Shown here: piece after piece, positions 50,064-59,006 of the stretch
How positions within the stretch are numbered: position 1 is the first letter of the stretch
How the letters are laid out: each line of letters starts with the position of its first letter
NCBI GenBank assembly: GCA_964401335.1
Contig: CAYNYK010000015.1
Location: 1 to 59,006, forward strand
Source: JAAYCU01 sp964401335
GTDB taxonomy: Bacteria > Planctomycetota > Phycisphaerae > UBA1845 > PWPN01
Reading direction: 5' to 3'
Length of the DNA stretch: 59,006 bases
Notes under the pieces: model-generated
What the model saw: only the letters and a program-made list of their open reading frames with translations
Told to the model about the DNA's origin: nothing
Databases searched by the model: none
Position numbers and translations under genes: made by a program

Positions 50064-51113
50064 ATGGACGAAACCATTTTCGTGGATGAAATAGCTGCCC
50101 AGCCGCAAGCCTTACGCGACCTTGCGGATTATTACGAGGACGCCGAAGGGCAAACGCGACTTCGCGAGGCGGTGGTGGCCTGCAGGGACCGACGGCTCAT
50201 TCTCTTTACGGGGATGGGGAGCTCCTTGTATGCTCCGCGCGTCACGCATCGTGAATTGCTCCCCTTGGGGCCTACGATTCTTGTGCAGGATGCCGGCGAA
50301 CTGTTGCATTTCGGTATGGAACAAATCCGGGGAGAGGAGATTCTGATCGCCATTTCCCAATCTGGCGAGAGTGCCGAAACGCGCCAAGTCGTCCAGCGGG
50401 CGAAGGGCCGTATTCCTATCCTGGCCATTGTGCATGATCAGAGGAGTAGTGTGGGGGCGGGTGCCGATTCCATCCTGCCCATCTGTTCCGGCGAGGAAAG
50501 GTCGATTTCCTCCAAATCCTATACCAATACCTTGGCGGTCTTGCTTCTGCTTTCCGATGCCCTGAGAGGTCGGGACACACGTGCCACCCTCGGTGAGCTC
50601 CGACAGTTGGCGGATCTTGTGGAAAATACGTTGGAACAAACCGACCAGCAGGCCAGCAGCGCGGTGGAATTTTTAGGGGCGTTGAACAATATGCATTTCA
50701 TCGGGCGAGGTACCGATCTGGCCACGGCCGAGCAATGGGCGTTGATCGTCAAGGAGGGGGCGGATGTTTTCAGCGAGGCCCTATCGGCGGGCATGTTCCG
50801 GCATGGACCGATTGAATTGGCCGGGGCCGGTCATGCCGCGGCCTTTATCTGTTCGCGGCCTAACCGTCCTGAATTGACTTGTGGCCTGGCCCGTGAGGTG
50901 GCCGCGATCGGAAGCAAGGTGCTGATCCTGTCCGATACGCTGTGCAAGGGAAACGCGAATCTGATGAACGTAGCCCTGCCGAACCCGTCGCCGCGTTGTT
51001 TTCCTCTGCTTTGTGCGCCTTTCATCGAGTTGTTCGTGCACCACATGGCCAAACTCCGAGGCCGGCATGCGGGCGTCTTTCGCAACTCAATGAAGGTCAC
51101 CGTGCGGGAATGA
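50064..51113 (+). CDS. Double SIS-domain sugar isomerase/deaminase
   Basis: 349 residues from ATG 50064 (GGAG eight bases upstream); the TTG at 50043 is less likely. Two SIS domains, as in the isomerase half of GlmS and in AgaS: first 'LILFTGMGSSLYAPRVTHRE', then 'ILIAISQSGESAETRQVVQR' and 'SISSKSYTNTLAVLLLLSDA'; second 'NNMHFIGRGTDLATAEQWAL' and 'EALSAGMFRHGPIELAG', where the last is the GlmS-type active-site loop. No glutaminase domain, so it likely works on sugar phosphates without glutamine. With the ROK kinase and the FucP-like transporter it would make a compact amino-sugar route. Confidence 0.88.
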   Translation: MDETIFVDEIAAQPQALRDLADYYEDAEGQTRLREAVVACRDRRLILFTGMGSSLYAPRVTHRELLPLGPTILVQDAGELLHFGMEQIRGEEILIAISQSGESAETRQVVQRAKGRIPILAIVHDQRSSVGAGADSILPICSGEERSISSKSYTNTLAVLLLLSDALRGRDTRATLGELRQLADLVENTLEQTDQQASSAVEFLGALNNMHFIGRGTDLATAEQWALIVKEGADVFSEALSAGMFRHGPIELAGAGHAAAFICSRPNRPELTCGLAREVAAIGSKVLILSDTLCKGNANLMNVALPNPSPRCFPLLCAPFIELFVHHMAKLRGRHAGVFRNSMKVTVRE

Positions 51114-51140
51114 CCGCTGCGAATCTCAAGGGATCGATGC

Positions 51141-52406
51141 ATGAAAAGGAATTTTTTCGTTGTCCTGTTGATCTGCATCGTATTTTCCGTCATCGCCTTC
51201 ATGTCCAATATCTTCGGTTCGATCAATCCGGCGGTCCAGAAGAGTTTTTGTCTGTCGATGGCCGCCTTGGCATTGATTAAAGTATCGATGTGGGTTCCTT
51301 ATGGCATTCTCTCCATACCCTCCGGCATGTTTCTGGAGCGATATAAGGTCAAACCGACTTTGATCACCGCCTTTGCTTTTTCCTCCGTGGGAACCCTTCT
51401 CTTTGTTTTCTTCCCTTCCTACCGCATGGCTATTGCATCGTTGTGGATGGTCGGCGTCTGCATTACCATGCTCCAGGTTGCCTTGAACCCCCTTTTGCGG
51501 GTAACAGGTGGTGAAGAGCATTTTGCCTTCTATCTGGTCGTCGTCCAAATGGTTTTCGGACTCGGCACGCTGGTCGGTCCCAAGATGTACCAATATCTGA
51601 TCTCTCATCTTGGAGGGGATGTCGCAAAGGAGAATGCTCTGATTAAACTGCTGGACTGGTTGGTACCACCAGGTATGGCCTGGGTTTCGCTTTTCTGGAT
51701 TTTTGCGTTCGCCTGTCTGATCATGCTGGTCCTGATGATTCTTATACGACTGCCGGAAGTCGAACTCAGGGAAGAGGAACGCGTTGGGACCGTGAAAACG
51801 AACCTTGTACTGCTAAAGAACAAGACAGTCCTGGCCTTTTTCCTGGGGACTTTCTGTTATGTTGGCACCGAGCAGGGGGTGAGCGACTGGATATCCATGT
51901 TTCTGGCCCATTACCATCATTGCGATCCGAATACTACGGGGACCAACACTGTTTTTGGATTCTGGCTGTGTTTCACGGTCGGGACGATACTGGGCATGAT
52001 CCTTCTCAAACTCGTGGATAGCCGGCATGTCCTCAAGTTATTTGCCTTCGCGGCCATCGTTTGCCTTTCCCTGGCATTATTCGGATCACGCGAAATCGCT
52101 TTAGTGGCTTTTCCACTGATCGGATTGTTTTCCTCCTCCATGTGGTGTATCGTTTTTTCCCTGGGCCTCAACTCGCTCGATAAACATCATGGCACATTTT
52201 CCGGTATTCTCTGTACGGGTATTGTAGGAGGAGCCCTTGTTTCTTACGTCATCGGGGAGTTGGGTGACCGATTCGGCCTACGCTTGGGGATGTCATTTCT
52301 TTATCTTACGTTGGCCTACGTTTTGAGCATTGGCTTCTGGGCCCGGCCGCTGATACTCAACGAAACCGTTTTCTCGAAGAGAAAGAAAAACATCGCGTCA
52401 TCCTGA
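51141..52406 (+). CDS. MFS transporter, FucP/glucose-galactose type
   Basis: 421 residues, about 12 hydrophobic segments and no signal peptide cleavage. 'WVPYGILSIPSGMFLERYKV' is the conserved loop 2-3 of the FucP-like branch, and 'FAFYLVVVQMVFGLGTLVGP' and 'FFLGTFCYVGTEQGVSDWIS' match sugar:H+ symporters of that branch. It likely imports a monosaccharide or amino sugar across the inner membrane. It starts 27 bases after the SIS gene, so the pair is probably cotranscribed. Confidence 0.88.
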   Translation: MKRNFFVVLLICIVFSVIAFMSNIFGSINPAVQKSFCLSMAALALIKVSMWVPYGILSIPSGMFLERYKVKPTLITAFAFSSVGTLLFVFFPSYRMAIASLWMVGVCITMLQVALNPLLRVTGGEEHFAFYLVVVQMVFGLGTLVGPKMYQYLISHLGGDVAKENALIKLLDWLVPPGMAWVSLFWIFAFACLIMLVLMILIRLPEVELREEERVGTVKTNLVLLKNKTVLAFFLGTFCYVGTEQGVSDWISMFLAHYHHCDPNTTGTNTVFGFWLCFTVGTILGMILLKLVDSRHVLKLFAFAAIVCLSLALFGSREIALVAFPLIGLFSSSMWCIVFSLGLNSLDKHHGTFSGILCTGIVGGALVSYVIGELGDRFGLRLGMSFLYLTLAYVLSIGFWARPLILNETVFSKRKKNIASS

Positions 52407-52492
52407 AGAATCTGAAAATCTTGGCATCACGATAGGTTTCCGAGGCGACTGTTTTCATTGACACCCCCCGGCGGGAGGAGGAGAATAAAGAA

Positions 52493-54064
52493 ATGAGACG
52501 CAGAGATTTCCTGGCCCTCGGCGGCAGCGCGGCCGTGTCGGGATTCGCGGCCCGCGGCCTACAAGCACAAACTCCCGCGCCCTTTCCGGTGCGAGTCGGG
52601 TTCGGCACCACGCTCATCAATGACACGGCGGCGGTAGCCTTACCGTTTCACGATGATATCGAGGCGGCCGCCATATTCTTGGCCGATGGGCAAACCCGCT
52701 ACGCTCTGGTAGCGCTCGATCTAGCCATGTTATCCCATTACGGCAATCTGAAGTTGCGCGAACGGATCGCCGAACGGGTCCACATCCCGATTGAAAACAT
52801 CCTGCTGCATTGCACGCATAATCATTCGAGCCTGGACTGGAACCTTATCGTTGCTGATCCAGGGCCTATGATTGAAAGGGTCAGCGCGGCGATCGCGACG
52901 GCGGAGGAATCCGCCCGGCCCGCCGAGATGGCTTTCGCCGTCGCGCGCGTGGGGGATCGGTTTTCCATCAACCGCCGTAATTTCATCGACAATGATCTGG
53001 GTACGCTGACCTTCTGGTACGGCTATCATTATCCCGACGAGCAAGGCACGGTGGACGCCCGCTGGTTGCTCACGGAAACCTTGCAGCGAATGTTCGCGGG
53101 CGAGATTCCGGAAAAATACCGAACGGATGAACCACTTATCAACCGTGCCCCGGTCGACGAATTGTTGCAATTGCTTGTTTTTCGCGAGGCGCAAGGCGGT
53201 AAGATTCTGGGTTCGGTGATGCGGTTTGCCGCGCATACCCAACTGGCCTCCTGCGCGTCGAAGCTGATGATTTCCGCTTGCGTGCCGGGCTATGCCAAAC
53301 GCCGTCTGCGCGAGATCCTGGGGGGGCAGGCATTGTTTCTGGTCGGGCCGTGCGGTGATCTGGTACCGAAGGAATTCCTTGAATTCCGAGTCGATCCGGC
53401 AAAAACCAACATCGCCGACACGCCTTTCGGGCCGGCCGGTAATCTGAGCGTGGTCAGTGACGAAGCCCTCTGGGCCAAAGTGGAAAGCGAAGGGCGGGCC
53501 ATGGCTGACGCTGCGCTGAGCAGATTGAAGCCGGACTCTTTCGTACCCTTGACGCGACTGGCGGGCGCGTCTCAAGGAATGCTCATGCCGCTTCGCGAGG
53601 ATATCCCTTCCCGGAAAGCCGATTACGAGGAATCCAAGAAAAAGGCCATGGCCGAATATAAACGGGCTCTCACCGCACAAGCGCCGATCGGTGAAATCAA
53701 AAAGCGGGCCGAGGCGGTCAATCGGGCGTACTGGATGAAGGACATCGTGGAGACCTGGTACGAATTGAGCGACGAGGATCTGGCCAGACGAGCCACGCCT
53801 TACGACTTGTTTGCCCTGGCCTTGAATGATGTGTATCTGGCGGCCCTCCCGGCCGAGACGGTCATGGCCACCACCGACTACCTGCGATCCAACACCTTCG
53901 GTGAACGCCTGATTACCGTTACGGAGGGTAACGCGGATATCGGTTACATCGCCACGCGCGAGCAGTTCCCGTTCGGCTCGTACGAAGTCAACTGCGGCGT
54001 GAACCATATTTCCGGCGAGCAGGAACTGCGCGAGGCGGCTCGTGATCTTATTCTACGGGTGTAA
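52493..54064 (+). CDS. Neutral ceramidase-like secreted hydrolase
   Basis: 523 residues. The start MRRRDFLALGGSAAVSGFAA is a twin-arginine type signal. 'PVRVGFGTTLIND' and 'RYALVALDLAMLSH' are family openings, and 'ILLHCTHNHSS' (H109, H111) corresponds to the zinc-binding HTHS region of neutral/alkaline ceramidases; 'MRFAAHTQLASC' may give another ligand. The C-terminal lipid-binding domain of true ceramidases is lacking. In planctomycetes such proteins may act on other amides. It is four bases before the next ATG, thus one operon. Confidence 0.82.
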   Translation: MRRRDFLALGGSAAVSGFAARGLQAQTPAPFPVRVGFGTTLINDTAAVALPFHDDIEAAAIFLADGQTRYALVALDLAMLSHYGNLKLRERIAERVHIPIENILLHCTHNHSSLDWNLIVADPGPMIERVSAAIATAEESARPAEMAFAVARVGDRFSINRRNFIDNDLGTLTFWYGYHYPDEQGTVDARWLLTETLQRMFAGEIPEKYRTDEPLINRAPVDELLQLLVFREAQGGKILGSVMRFAAHTQLASCASKLMISACVPGYAKRRLREILGGQALFLVGPCGDLVPKEFLEFRVDPAKTNIADTPFGPAGNLSVVSDEALWAKVESEGRAMADAALSRLKPDSFVPLTRLAGASQGMLMPLREDIPSRKADYEESKKKAMAEYKRALTAQAPIGEIKKRAEAVNRAYWMKDIVETWYELSDEDLARRATPYDLFALALNDVYLAALPAETVMATTDYLRSNTFGERLITVTEGNADIGYIATREQFPFGSYEVNCGVNHISGEQELREAARDLILRV

Positions 54065-54067
54065 CTG

Positions 54068-57000
54068 ATGAGAATCTCCAGGGTACTCGTGATCCTCGGA
54101 CTATGTTCAGTGACAACCGTTGCCGGCGATTGGCCTGCCTATCGGGGGGATGCGGGTCGCAGCGGCTATACATCGGAACCATTGCCCGCGTCCATCTCCC
54201 TGCAATGGGTATACAAACATCGTCATGCGCCGCAACCCGCCTGGCGAGGCGCGGATACGCGTATGCAATTCGATTTTGCCTATCATGTGGTTGTTGCGGA
54301 CGGATGGCTTTTTTTCGGCGGCTCCGCCGATGGTCAGATCCACGCCCTTGATGCCGCCGACGGCCGTCCGCGCTGGAACTATTTTACCGGTGGTCCCGTG
54401 CGTTTTGCGCCGGCGATCTGGAAAGATCGGCTTTATGTCGTCAGCGACGACGGCCATCTCTATTGTTTCCGGGCCGCCGATGGCCAAATGGTCTGGAAAA
54501 AACGCGGCGGGCCCGGTGACGGCATGGTGCTGGGTAATGGGCATATGATCTCCCGTTGGCCGGCGCGCGGCGGACCGGTCATCGTTGATGATGTCGTTTA
54601 TTTCGCTGCCGGAATCTGGCCTACCGAAGGAATTTTCATCTACGCGCTGGATGCCGAGAGCGGACGCGAACTGTGGACCAACCACGACTCGGGCACGATC
54701 CACATGCCCCAGCCGCATCCCACGGCGGAGGCCAACAGCGGTCTGGCCGCCCAGGGATACCTCGTGGCCAACCGTGATCGTCTTTTCGTGCCCACCGGCC
54801 GGGCGGTGCCAGCCGCCCTGGATCGTGGTGACGGCCGCTTCCTCTATTTCCATTTGCAGGCCAACGGGCATAGCGGCGGCGCTTCCATTACCGCTGATGA
54901 CCAATACCTGTTTAACGGTAACGTCATTTTTAATCCCGCCGACGGAAGTACTCTCGCAGCAGGTGTCCCCACGTCGGCGGTGGCCTTGTCGCCTGAATTT
55001 GTTATCTACGCTACCGGACAGCAGATCAGGGGAATCGAGCGGAACAACCTGTTTAAGGATACCGAGGTCATCGACCGTTTGGGAAACAAGGTGACGAAAA
55101 AGGTTGTCAATACGCCGGCTTGGGCGATTAAAGCTTTCTGCCCTATCGAGAGTCCGTTGATTGTCGCCGACCAGACGGTTATTGCCGGTGGAAAAACCGA
55201 TGACAAATGTACGGTTATGGCTTTCGATATCTCGTCGAAATCCCTGTTATGGACGAAAGAAGTGGAAGGGATGGCTCACGGTCTGGCCGTCGCCGACGGG
55301 CGTCTCTATGTCAGCACGGACAAGGGCTATATCTATTGTTTTGGTGAAGCCACCCCCTCCTCGCCGCCGACCATCACCGCCGACCTGGAAGATAATCCCT
55401 ACCCCGATAACAAAGACTATGCCCAGGCGGCGGAGGAAATTATTCGTTCGTCCAGGGTAACCGACGGGTATTGTCTGGATTTAGGCTGCGGGAGTGGTGA
55501 GCTGGCTTACGAACTGGGCCGACGAACGAACCTTCATATCATCGCCATCGATGCGGACGCGGAAAATGTTAATCGTGCCCGTGCCCGACTTAATGCGGCC
55601 GGTCTTTACGGCGCGCGGGTCACCGTTTTTCAGGGAAACCCGGCGGCCACGCCTATCGCCCGCTATTTTGCTGATCTTATTGTATCCGGTCGGTCGGTAT
55701 CGCGAGGAGTGGACGGTATACCCAGGGAGGAATACCTTCGGCTTCAGCGGCCGTTCGGTGGCGTTGTATGTCTGGGCCGGTCGGGGGAAATGAGTGTCTC
55801 CGTGCGCGAAGGGCTTCCCGGCGCCAGCGTCTGGACGCATCAGTATTGTGATCCGGCCAACACCGCCTGTAGCGCGGATACCCTTGTGGCCGGGCCGCTG
55901 GGCATGCTCTGGTGGACCGACAATGATTTCACTATGCCCTCTCGCCATGGACGCGGGCCCGCCCCGCTGGTCTGGGATGGCCGTCTTTTTGTCGAAGGCA
56001 TGGACGGCCTGCGAGCCATCAATGCCTATAATGGGCGAGTGCTTTGGGAATATCCGCTGCCGGGGATTCTTAAGCATTACGATCAGGAGCACCTTAACGG
56101 GGCGGCCATTACCGGCAGTAATTTTTGCCTCGCCGACGGAGTTCTTTACGTCGCCGTCGAGGATCGTTGCCTGCTGATCGATGCCAAAACAGGCGAAAAA
56201 ATCAAAGAATTTCCCGCTCCGGCTCGCCCCGACGGCGGCCGCGGTCAGTGGGGCTATATTGCCTGCGAAAATGGCACCTTGTTCGGCTCGCTGTTTAACG
56301 AGGAGCACACCGTAACTTGGGCGTTCATGAAGTCCGATATGAGCCGGGTCTTCAGTGAGTCCGTCCTGCTGTTCGCTCTGGATGCGGCCACCGGCCGGCT
56401 CAAATGGAAATATACCCCACAGCACTCTGTACGTAACAATACCATTGCCGTTGCCCAACGGCGGGTTTTCCTGATCGATCGGCCTTTGACTCCTGAAGAT
56501 CGTCTGCGTCCGGAAGAATATCAGACCTGGCGCCAGGCGGCTTCGTCACGGCCCGAAACCTCGCGCCCCGCACCGGCCGTCCTTTTGGCCCTTAACGCCG
56601 ATACCGGCCAGGTGTTGTGGCAACAAGATCAGGATGTCTTTGGGACCCTGCTGGCGGTCAGCGCGAAACATGACGTGCTGTTGATGGCCAGTCAGAATAC
56701 GCGGTTCCGACTTCATTCGGAGTACGGCCAGCAAATGAGGGCCTATCGTGCCTCCACCGGAGAAAATTTATGGGACGCCTCCGTCCAGCGCGTCCCCCGC
56801 TATCACTCCGCGGCCCGTCCGGTCATTAATGATCGAACGATCTATTTCGAGCCTTTTGCCTACGATTTGTTGTCCGGGGCACAGAAGACTTTTGATACGC
56901 AGGCCGGTGAAAACGAACCTTGGCGGTTCTCCCGGAGCTATGGATGCGGGATCATCGCCGGTTCGCGAAACCTGCTCGTATTTCGTTCGGCGACGTTCGG

Positions 57001-57172
57001 ATACCTCGATCTTATTGGGGGCGGCCCGACCCGGAATTACGGCGGCATCCGACCCGGATGCTGGATCAACGCTATTCCCGCGGGGGGGCTCGTGCTCCTG
57101 CCTGACGCCACGGCCCGCTGTGTCTGTAGTTATCTGAACAAGGCCACGATTGCTTTGTATCCGCTCGAATGA
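54068..57172 (+). CDS. PQQ-like beta-propeller protein with embedded SAM methyltransferase-like domain
   Basis: 1034 residues with a signal peptide (about 1-20, 'VTTVAGDWPAYRGDAGRSGY'). Propeller blades occupy about 20-445, with repeated 'ALDAADGRPRWNYFTGGPVR', 'CFRAADGQMVWKKRGG' and 'ALDAESGRELWT' units of the PQQ/BamB type, and again 590-1034 ('AINAYNGRVLWEYPLPG', 'ALNADTGQVLWQQ'). Between them, about 455-575, is a class I methyltransferase fold: 'DGYCLDLGCGSGELAYELGR' (motif I), 'IIAIDADAENVNRARARL' (motif II), 'FADLIVSGRS' (post). No PQQ enzyme residues noted. It follows the ceramidase-like gene by three bases. A secreted protein with a SAM-binding domain is odd, because SAM is cytoplasmic. 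Confidence 0.9.
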   Translation: MRISRVLVILGLCSVTTVAGDWPAYRGDAGRSGYTSEPLPASISLQWVYKHRHAPQPAWRGADTRMQFDFAYHVVVADGWLFFGGSADGQIHALDAADGRPRWNYFTGGPVRFAPAIWKDRLYVVSDDGHLYCFRAADGQMVWKKRGGPGDGMVLGNGHMISRWPARGGPVIVDDVVYFAAGIWPTEGIFIYALDAESGRELWTNHDSGTIHMPQPHPTAEANSGLAAQGYLVANRDRLFVPTGRAVPAALDRGDGRFLYFHLQANGHSGGASITADDQYLFNGNVIFNPADGSTLAAGVPTSAVALSPEFVIYATGQQIRGIERNNLFKDTEVIDRLGNKVTKKVVNTPAWAIKAFCPIESPLIVADQTVIAGGKTDDKCTVMAFDISSKSLLWTKEVEGMAHGLAVADGRLYVSTDKGYIYCFGEATPSSPPTITADLEDNPYPDNKDYAQAAEEIIRSSRVTDGYCLDLGCGSGELAYELGRRTNLHIIAIDADAENVNRARARLNAAGLYGARVTVFQGNPAATPIARYFADLIVSGRSVSRGVDGIPREEYLRLQRPFGGVVCLGRSGEMSVSVREGLPGASVWTHQYCDPANTACSADTLVAGPLGMLWWTDNDFTMPSRHGRGPAPLVWDGRLFVEGMDGLRAINAYNGRVLWEYPLPGILKHYDQEHLNGAAITGSNFCLADGVLYVAVEDRCLLIDAKTGEKIKEFPAPARPDGGRGQWGYIACENGTLFGSLFNEEHTVTWAFMKSDMSRVFSESVLLFALDAATGRLKWKYTPQHSVRNNTIAVAQRRVFLIDRPLTPEDRLRPEEYQTWRQAASSRPETSRPAPAVLLALNADTGQVLWQQDQDVFGTLLAVSAKHDVLLMASQNTRFRLHSEYGQQMRAYRASTGENLWDASVQRVPRYHSAARPVINDRTIYFEPFAYDLLSGAQKTFDTQAGENEPWRFSRSYGCGIIAGSRNLLVFRSATFGYLDLIGGGPTRNYGGIRPGCWINAIPAGGLVLLPDATARCVCSYLNKATIALYPLE

Positions 57173-57388
57173 AATCTGATAGGTTATTAATCGCCGATCA
57201 CCGACGATATCGGACTTTTGCATTGCCGACAGGCTGTCTACCGCAACGATTTTGTCCGGATTCAATTTGCCTCCCACTTCTGTTTAATTGTATGTTTGGA
57301 TCGACCGAGGGGATTACCCTGAGTTTATCGGTCTGAAAATCATTAAGTGAATTGAGGTTTAGCTAATCTCATTGAAGGGGGGCGCATC

Positions 57389-59006
57389 GTGGCTGGTCAA
57401 CAAAAATCTAACCTGAAAAAGCGCAGGCATAAACGCCCTGTTATTGCTTCCTTGAAAAAGAACGTCAGTGGAAACCGACCCTCTTTTCAGATCGAAGCTT
57501 TGGAACCGCGAATCCTGTTGTCGGGTACCTGGACCGACCTGGACACCGGGGCCGCGTTACCGGGTGCAACCGTTGGAAACGATCATTTCGTGGGTTCCAA
57601 CGCGGCCGATGTCATTAACGGAGGCGCGGGCAACGATTTTCTCGAAGGCGGTAATGGGGCGGATATGCTCAGCGGCGAAGTGGGGAATGACACGCTCCTG
57701 GGCGGCAATCATGATGATTTTTTGAATGGCGGAGATGGAGACGACTTCCTCGACGGTGGTAACCACAACGATATCCTCAATGGTGGTGCCGGGAACGATG
57801 TCCTGCTCGGCGGCCAACATAGCGATACACTGAACGGTGATGACGGCGATGACTCTCTTGACGGCGGACAACATGACGATGCCTTAAACGGCGGTTCCGG
57901 TAACGATATCCTGGTCGGCGGGGCGGGCAATGATACCCTCGATGGTGATACGGGCACGGATACGGCCGACTATTCGACAGAGTCATCGGCGGTCAACGTC
58001 AATCTGGCCACGGGTACCGCTACCGGCGGCGCAGGCAATGATAAGCTGCTCAACATCGAGAATATAACCGGTTCAAGCCAAGACGATACACTAATCGGTG
58101 ACGGCGGTAACAATGTCATTATTGGCGGGACGGGTAATGATTTGATCCAGGGAGGCGCGGGCGACGACATTCTTGACGGCGGTGCGGGCATCGATACCGC
58201 TGATTATTCCGAAGCCGCCGCCGGTGTCAATGTCGATCTTGGTTTGGGCACCGCAACCGGTGGAGCCGGGGATGACACCCTCAGCCATTTTGAGAACGTC
58301 ACGGGCTCGAACCATAATGATACGCTGATGGGGGACAGTGCCGCCAATATTCTTCACGGCGACAATGGAAACGATATCCTGATTGGCGGCGGGGGTAAGG
58401 ACACACTCTACGGCGATAACGGAGACGATACCTTCCTCTTTACCGGTGCGCAAAATAATGATTTCATCACGGTTAACGGTGGCGAGGGTACCGATACCAT
58501 CGATCTAACCGGCTTTGCGAACCATACCATCAACGACAACGGTTCCGTCATCAACATTAATGACGGTCATGGCACGGCCTTCAATGTTCAATACTCCGGA
58601 ATCGAAAATATTCTGTACGCCAATCATTCTCCCCAGGCTTATGACGATATTTTGCACACCACCGAGGATCATTCCATCGTTTCCGGCAATGTTCTGGCCA
58701 ACGACACCGACCTGGACAGCGATACCCTGAGCGTGGCCAATTACACCCAAGCCGAGCACGGTACGGTGGACGATAACGACGACGGCACCTTCACCTATAC
58801 CCCGGAAACTGATTTCCACGGTACGGACAGTTACGATTCCACAATTCATGATGGCCACAGCGGAGTGGATACCGGTACAGCGGATGTCACCGTCGATGCG
58901 GCCAACGACGGCCCGGTTATCGGGAAAGACACTCTTCACGGCGGCGCCGGAACCGATAAGCTTCAGGGTGGCGCCGGGAATGACACGCTCGACGGTGGAA
59001 CGGGCA
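57389..59006 (+). CDS. RTX-repeat protein with LEPR-x-LL N-terminus and tandem-95/VCBS-like repeat (3' incomplete)
   Basis: The frame opens at GTG 57389, after GAAGGGGGG, and runs off the window: at least 539 codons. A basic start (VAGQQKSNLKKRRHKRPVIA) leads to 'FQIEALEPRILLSG', the LEPR-x-LL motif of large planctomycete surface proteins. From about 75 on, nonapeptide RTX repeats of the form GGxGxDxLx ('GGAGNDFLEGGNGADML', 'GGSGNDILVGGAGNDTL') bind calcium in a beta-roll. About 420-510 is a VCBS/tandem-95-like unit ('EDHSIVSGNVLANDTDLDSD', 'GTFTYTPETDFHGTDSYDST'), and RTX repeats resume at the window end. Likely a type I-secreted or outer-surface adhesin. Confidence 0.92.
   Translation, partial: MAGQQKSNLKKRRHKRPVIASLKKNVSGNRPSFQIEALEPRILLSGTWTDLDTGAALPGATVGNDHFVGSNAADVINGGAGNDFLEGGNGADMLSGEVGNDTLLGGNHDDFLNGGDGDDFLDGGNHNDILNGGAGNDVLLGGQHSDTLNGDDGDDSLDGGQHDDALNGGSGNDILVGGAGNDTLDGDTGTDTADYSTESSAVNVNLATGTATGGAGNDKLLNIENITGSSQDDTLIGDGGNNVIIGGTGNDLIQGGAGDDILDGGAGIDTADYSEAAAGVNVDLGLGTATGGAGDDTLSHFENVTGSNHNDTLMGDSAANILHGDNGNDILIGGGGKDTLYGDNGDDTFLFTGAQNNDFITVNGGEGTDTIDLTGFANHTINDNGSVININDGHGTAFNVQYSGIENILYANHSPQAYDDILHTTEDHSIVSGNVLANDTDLDSDTLSVANYTQAEHGTVDDNDDGTFTYTPETDFHGTDSYDSTIHDGHSGVDTGTADVTVDAANDGPVIGKDTLHGGAGTDKLQGGAGNDTLDGGTG

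Noticed and set aside
52730..54007. 425-codon open frame antisense to the ceramidase-like gene
   Set aside because: Shadow frame; the sense protein has a twin-arginine signal and zinc-binding histidines.
55481..56458. 325-codon open frame antisense to the propeller/methyltransferase gene
   Set aside because: Shadow frame without any domain.

Overview
The window looks like a chromosomal segment of a planctomycete, most likely of the Phycisphaerae. The evidence is lineage-typical sequence: dockerin-like Asp-rich C-termini ending in 'D.DVDL.DFG.LQ.CYSG' on secreted enzymes, an N-terminal LEPR-x-LL motif on an RTX protein, a greatly enlarged SecA, a PQQ-propeller/methyltransferase fusion, a complete oleABCD operon and many secreted carbohydrate enzymes. 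Base composition is GC-rich by eye. Coding is dense and on both strands. The window cuts a gene at each end, and a 10-N scaffold gap sits at 16418-16427.

Left part (1-10.3 kb): a carbohydrate-use region without SusC/SusD genes. It holds the tail of a large enzyme, a DUF4432 mutarotase-like protein, two tandem secreted metallophosphoesterases with dockerin-like tails, a GH127 beta-L-arabinofuranosidase, and a leftward operon of aldose 1-epimerase, six-hairpin protein and BadF-type sugar kinase. From 10.4 to 16.4 kb come a palindromic mobile-element-like repeat, a methyltransferase, a DEAD-box helicase, a caspase-like surface protein, a lipoprotein and an acyl carrier protein.

From 16.5 to 18.1 kb is a small toxin-antitoxin island in decay: an intact DUF4258/YgiT zinc-finger pair, a conserved small gene broken by one in-frame TGA, and an antitoxin beside a relE gene with a premature TAG. 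Housekeeping genes follow at 18.2-33 kb: a secreted six-hairpin enzyme, Maf, SecA, an orphan SEC-C microprotein, a LAB_N membrane protein, a SHOCT-like membrane protein, ClpX, two small lipoproteins, Hsp20 overlapping a TrkA-N protein, and PyrK downstream of a MEMO-family protein. A second copy of the palindromic element lies at 32.8-33.0 kb, again in a divergent promoter region.

Right part (33-59 kb): GH97, a site-2 protease, a subtilase with thrombospondin-3 and dockerin-like repeats, and a cell-wall amidase. Then comes the leftward operon oleA-oleB-oleC-oleD-yceH (long-chain olefin biosynthesis). After a repeat-rich stretch with a truncated vapBC pair comes a rightward run: ROK kinase, SppA, SIS-domain sugar isomerase, FucP-like transporter, ceramidase-like protein and the PQQ-propeller/methyltransferase fusion. 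The window ends inside an RTX adhesin-like gene.

Most unusual items: the SecA with four copies of a 'L..WA..+F' helical module plus a Cys-rich insert; the secreted propeller protein with an embedded methyltransferase; the hairpin element whose loop covaries between copies; and the cluster of toxin-antitoxin genes each broken by a single stop or truncation. No tRNA, rRNA, CRISPR array or transposase gene was recognised.
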